NCBI GenBank assembly: GCA_007922195.1
Contig: ML682059.1
Coordinates: forward strand, 14,192,295 to 14,256,294
Reading direction: 5' to 3'
DNA: 64,000 nucleotides
Source: Podocnemis expansa
Taxonomy: Eukaryota > Chordata > Testudines > Podocnemididae
Position numbers and translations under genes: made by a program. The notes below the pieces were generated by a model. That model did no database searches and was not told the DNA's origin. It was given only the letters and a program-made list of their open reading frames with translations. Below, piece after piece: positions 60,170-64,000 of the stretch (positions are counted from its first letter, which is position 1; each line of letters begins with the position of its first letter).

Positions 60170-62416
60170 CTGGTATCTTAGGTGCCTGTACACGAATGCG
60201 AGGAGCCTGGGAAACAAGCAGGAAGATTTGGTAGTATTGGCGCAGACAAGGAACTATGATATAATTGGAATAACAGAGACATGGTAGGATAGCTTGCATG
60301 ACTGGAGCTCTGCCATGGATGGGTATAAATTGTTCAGGAAGGACAGGCAGGGAAGAAGAGGGGGAGGAGTAGCGCTATACATAAAAGAGCTCTATGACTG
60401 CTCAGAGCTCCATTATGGAAGTGGAAACAAGCCAGTTGAAAAGCTGTGCGTTAAGTTTAGAGGGGAGGACAACAAGGGGAATGCTGTGGTGGGTGTCTGC
60501 TACAGACCACCAGACCAGGAGGAGGAGGTGGATGAGGCATTCTATGGACAACTGGCAAAAGTTTCTAGATCACAGGCCCTGCTTCTCATGGGGCATTTCA
60601 GTTACCCTGACATCTGCTGGGAGGGCAACACAGCAGTGTACAGGCAATCCAGGAAGTTTTTGGAGAGTGTTGAGGACAACTTCCTGGTACAAATGCTGGA
60701 GGAACCAATTAGGGGCCTTGCACCTCTCGAACTGCTGCTCACAAACAGAGAAGAACTGATCAGGGAAGTAGAAGTGAAGGGCAACCTGGGCAGCAGTGAC
60801 CATGAGATGATAGAGTTCAAGATGCTGATTAATGGAAGAAAAGGAAGAAGCAAAACACAGACTCTGGACTTCAGAAAAGCATATTTTGGCTCCTTCAGGG
60901 AACTGATGGGCACAATCCCTTGGGAGGCTGATCTGAAGGGGAAAGGTGTCCAAGAGAGCTGGCTGTATTTTAAAGAAACTCTGCTAAGGGCACAGGAAGA
61001 TACCATTCCGATGAGCAGAAAGAACAGCAAATGTGGAAGGAACCCAGTGTGGCTTAAAAGAGAACTCTGCATTGAGCTAAAGCATAAAAAGGAAGCTTAC
61101 AGGAAGTAGAAGCTTGGACAGATGACTAAGGAGGCATATAGAGATATTGCTCAGGACTGCAGGAATAAAATCAGAAAGGCCAAAGGACAACTGGAGTTGC
61201 AGCTAGCAAGGGATGTGAAGGATAACAGGAAGGGGTTCTACAAGCATGTCAATAACAAGAAGAGGATCAGGGATGATATAGGTCCTTATGGAATGGGACC
61301 GGTATCCTTGTGATGGAGGATGAGGAAAAAACTGAAGTGCTCAATGCTTTGGTTTTTGGTTTTGTTTTTTTTTACTTCAGTTTTCACAGGCAGGGCCAGC
61401 TCCCAGCCCACTACACTGGCTATGGCAGATTGGAGAGAAGAAGAGAAGCCCTTGGTGATAGAAGGTCAGGTTAGGGACTACTTAAAGAAGCTGATGTGAA
61501 CGAGTCCATGGGGCTGGACAAACTGCATCAGAGAGTGCTGAGGGAGTTGGCCATTATCTCTGAAAACTCGTAGTGAACAGGGGAGTGCTGGAGGACTGGA
61601 AAAAAGCAAAAATAGTGCCGATCTTCAAGAAAGGGAAAAAGGAGGATCCGGGGAATTACAGACCTGTCAGCCTCACGTCAATTCCTGGAAAAATCATGGA
61701 GCAGCTTCTAAAAGAATCCATCCTGAAACACTTGGAGGAAAATAGATAGATCAGGAATAGTCAGCATGGATTCACCAAGAGTAAATCATGCCTGATGAAC
61801 CTTATCACCTTCTATGATGAGAGGACTGGATTTGTGGACGTGGAAAGAACCGTTGATGTGATATACGTTGACTTCAGCAAGGCTTTTGATACGTTTTCCC
61901 ACATCATTCTTGTTGGCAAGTTAAGGAAGGCTGGGGGCCATGGTGGATGGGAAACTGGATATGAGTCAGCAGTGTGTTCTTGCTGCCAAAAAGGCCAATG
62001 GCATACTGGGCTGCATCAGAAGAAGTGTTGGCAGCAGATCGAGGGATGTGATCGTTCCCCTCTATTCGGCACTGGTGAGGCCGCATCTGGAATGCTGTGT
62101 CCATTTTTGGGATCCCCACTACAAAAAGGACATGGACAAATTAGATGGAATCCAGCAGAGGGCAACAAAAATGATCAAGGGGCTGGAGCACAAGACCTGC
62201 GAAGAAAAACTGAAGGAACTAGGCTTATTTAGGCTCCAGAAGAGAAGACTGAGGGGGGATTTGATAGCAACTTTCAACTACTTGAAGGAATGCTCCAAGG
62301 AGGATGGAGCTCAGCTGTGCTCAGTAGTAACAGAGGACAGACGAAGCAGCAATGGTTTCCAGTTGCAGCTGGGGAGGTCGAGGTTGAATATTAGGAAGAA
62401 CTTTCTTAATAGGTGA
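60170..62416 (+). pseudogene. CR1 ORF2 with catalytic reverse transcriptase deletion
   Basis: The endonuclease is well kept (GGGVALYIKELYDCSE, VGVCYRPPDQEEEVDEAFYG, GSSDHEMIEFKMLI). RT fingers appear at about 61615-61700 ([23 protein letters not shown], one frame change) and motif A at about 61865 (YVDFSKAFDTFS). Sequence then jumps at about 61931 from LVGKLRKAGG straight to [11 protein letters not shown], so motifs B and C are gone. The C-terminal [20 protein letters not shown] block is present to 62416. Confidence 0.85.
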
Positions 62417-62596
62417 GTGGTGAAGCATTGGAATGGGCTACCTGTGGAGGTGGTGGAATCTCCATCTTTGGAGATTTATAAGACCTGGCTGGACAAAACT
62501 CTGGCTGGGATAATTTTGTGGGAGTGGTCCTGCTTTTTTGGCAGGGTTGGACTAGATGACCTCATGAGGTCCCTTCCAAACCTATGATTCTATGAA

Positions 62597-63410
62597 ACAG
62601 GGCTTTGCTGAGCAAGGGCTGATGTACCTGCCCTCCACTACTCTCTTGTCTGGGAGCAGTGGATGCTGTCCAGAGTTCTCTGCTTAGTATCCTTCTCTAT
62701 GTCCCTTATTTTGAACCTTTGACCTCCACTCCTGTCCCTGTTAGTCTTTAGTTGTCCCCAGAACTTAGCTGAAGATGAGTCCAGTGCCACCTCCCCTTAG
62801 GCTGGGGGAGGGGTTTTAGAAGTGGGCAGGCTTGCACCTGCCCGTCTCCCTTTCTTCAACAGCACTACTCTCTTGTAGCCATCAGGCTTGACTCTGTCAC
62901 ACCTTGAACAATTTGTTTTCTAGGAAACAAAAGAACATCACCACCAAAGAACTCAGTCCAAAACCACCCAAAATATTAATGAAAATATTTAGACTGTATT
63001 CACTGAATAATAATTTAGACACAATCCGTTTAAAGTAAATTGCCATTGCATGCAGGTCCCTATGCTGGAAACTTAAAAGTAGGTGAGCTATAAGTATTTA
63101 CTCTTTAAAGATATACTTTCATGGTTTAATAGACAGCAAAATCTATAAGCTGACTTACTTGTGTTTATATTTGGCACCACAAAAATATTAAGTATGCAAT
63201 AGACTTCACTGACAGGGCACACAATTAAGCCCTCAAAATGCCAGCTCTTAGTTCTATTAGGGCTTTTGGAAAATATAACAAAAATTAATCGTGCTGTCTC
63301 AGTTTTCTGGAAGGAAAACTATAAGTAAGTCAAATAATGTTGTGACAGATGCATCAATAATAATATTTCACCCTTCTTCCTACTTGTTCAATTATAGCAA
63401 TTGCACATAC
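62597..63410. other. GABBR2: Receptor intron next to the exon at 63411
   Basis: No repeat recognised. The donor GTATGTGC lies at 63410-63403 on the minus strand. Confidence 0.5.
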
Positions 63411-63512
63411 CTTAAGTTTTTTGACATTGGTGCAAGGATCATTGGAGAAACTCTCAGTGTCTGAAATTTCGATATCTTCACCATACAGAACACCAGTCAG
63501 ATCATTCCTCAC
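63411..63512 (-). CDS. GABBR2: GABA-B receptor subunit 2 exon, flytrap domain (most 5' exon here)
   Basis: This 102-bp exon encodes 34 residues beginning [18 protein letters not shown] and ending NVKKLK. It matches about residues 211-244 of human GABBR2 with one apparent substitution (N for S before VKKLK), judged from memory. GABBR2 is the subunit of the obligate GABA-B heterodimer that couples to G proteins and traffics GABBR1 to the surface; this part lies in the extracellular Venus-flytrap domain. The acceptor reads ...gtgacag and the donor is GTATGT, so both exon edges fall on codon boundaries (phase 0). The next exon is 18.5 kb away at 44839-44904, and upstream exons are outside the window. 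No stop or frameshift is present. Assignment to the receptor family is very secure; orthologue versus close paralogue is not settled. Confidence 0.95.
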
Positions 63513-63762
63513 CTGTCACAGAATGAAAGAAAGATAAATCTAACCAACTGTAATTCACAGAGGAGGGACCAGATGGACTATCTTGTGTTACCAAGAAGAC
63601 TCAAACACAAAAGATGATTTCTGTATGTACTAGTCTTTTCTTTTCCTATAGAATGAGACTGTCACAGTTCACAGCAACTGGACTTGTTTTTCCCTCCTTG
63701 TGGACCAGCAAAGGAACCCATTCTCAAGTCTTTGGCTTCCTAATCACCTCCTCTCTTAGCAA

Positions 63763-63890
63763 ATTCTAGAGTGGTAGCCGTGGTAGCCTGGGTACAGCAA
63801 AAACAATGAGAGTCCCGTGGCACCTTAAAAACTAGGAAATTTCTTTGAGCATAAGCTTTCATGGGCTCCAACCCACTTCTTCAGTTGAAA
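63763..63890 (-). mobile_element. Penelope-type terminus of a second subfamily
   Basis: AGTGGTAGCCGTGGTAGCCT...CCCGTGGCACCTTAAAAACT...AGCATAAGCTTTCATGGGCT...CAACCCACTTCTTCAG has the same arrangement as the other termini but a different sequence version (GTGGCACC, CATAAGCTTTC), so it derives from another Penelope-like lineage. Confidence 0.65.
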
Positions 63891-64000
63891 ATGTCTTGGC
63901 AAACACCTGTGTCTCTTTCCCTTCTGAATGGAGCTTTTTCAGATTGCAGTTCCCAGCCTACACAGTGAATTCCCCAGCAAGACGGATTTCCTAAACAAGA

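Larger units (their letters stand above)
59150..62596 (+). mobile_element. CR1 LINE, second copy, 5'-incomplete and internally deleted
   Basis: Same subfamily as 38283-42789. ORF1 part 59150-59907 keeps the esterase blocks (LLIHVGTNDTVRGD; RDGLHLLRKRK) but lost block I through a small disruption near 59420. ORF2 begins about 60170, with the endonuclease in frame at 60294-61109 (after a TAG at about 60287). The reverse transcriptase is disrupted near 61300-61600, where a T-rich insertion and several small deletions occur. About 410 bp are deleted at 61931, removing the [10 protein letters not shown] and ADD motifs. The 3' end with ATTCTATG is at 62583-62595. Confidence 0.88.

Noticed and set aside
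60570..61072. Minus-strand open frames of 127 and 156 codons
   Set aside because: Antisense of the CR1 ORF2 endonuclease region.
1..64000. Search by eye for tRNA, rRNA, snRNA or microRNA genes
   Set aside because: No convincing cloverleaf, conserved snRNA motif or recognised microRNA; hairpins seen belong to palindromic MITEs.

Overview
This is a vertebrate nuclear window. It has no operons and no long intact single-copy reading frame. Conserved protein-coding sequence occurs only as short exons with GT-AG splice sites, in a background packed with transposable elements. The repeat mix points to a non-avian reptile and most likely a turtle: CR1 LINEs dominate (one close to full length), with a DIRS-type element, a Penelope-like element, hAT, Harbinger-like and mariner-type DNA elements, and no L1 or Alu-type sequence. 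The species assignment is inference.

The only host gene I can support is a GABA-B receptor subunit 2 gene (GABBR2 or a close paralogue) on the minus strand. Four consecutive phase-0 exons lie at 63411-63512, 44839-44904, 31632-31823 and 28872-29108, read in that order. They encode about 199 residues of the extracellular Venus-flytrap domain, matching roughly human residues 211-412. The first two exons are almost identical to the human protein as I remember it. The last two are much more divergent and include a three-residue shorter loop. Upstream exons lie beyond 64000. I found no downstream exon between 1 and 28871, so that intron is probably longer than 28.8 kb.

Layout. 1-11 kb: Harbinger-like MITEs, a 2.5 kb hAT element with perfect 8-bp target-site duplications that carries nested insertions, and a Penelope-like element with inverted termini and a GIY-YIG reading frame. 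12-17 kb: a possible decayed LTR-like stretch, then an old CR1/L3-type LINE broken by a 71-bp MITE and a Penelope terminus. 19-28 kb: a tRNA-like inverted repeat, CR1 tails, a Harbinger-like MITE abutting a DIRS Gag-RT remnant, and a small GC-rich hAT. 28-45 kb: the three downstream exons with introns holding a mariner-split CR1, another palindromic MITE and a near full-length CR1 (38.3-42.8 kb). 45-64 kb: one 18.5 kb intron containing a fold-back hAT, a LINE fragment, a paired Penelope terminus, a pyrimidine-rich element, a large GC-rich hAT and a second, deleted CR1, then the most 5-prime exon.

I see no evidence for a new biochemical system. The most informative material is the insertion stratigraphy, with several target-site duplications readable base by base; a MITE group sharing termini but not internal palindromes; paired-terminus Penelope derivatives; and the uneven divergence of the receptor exons.
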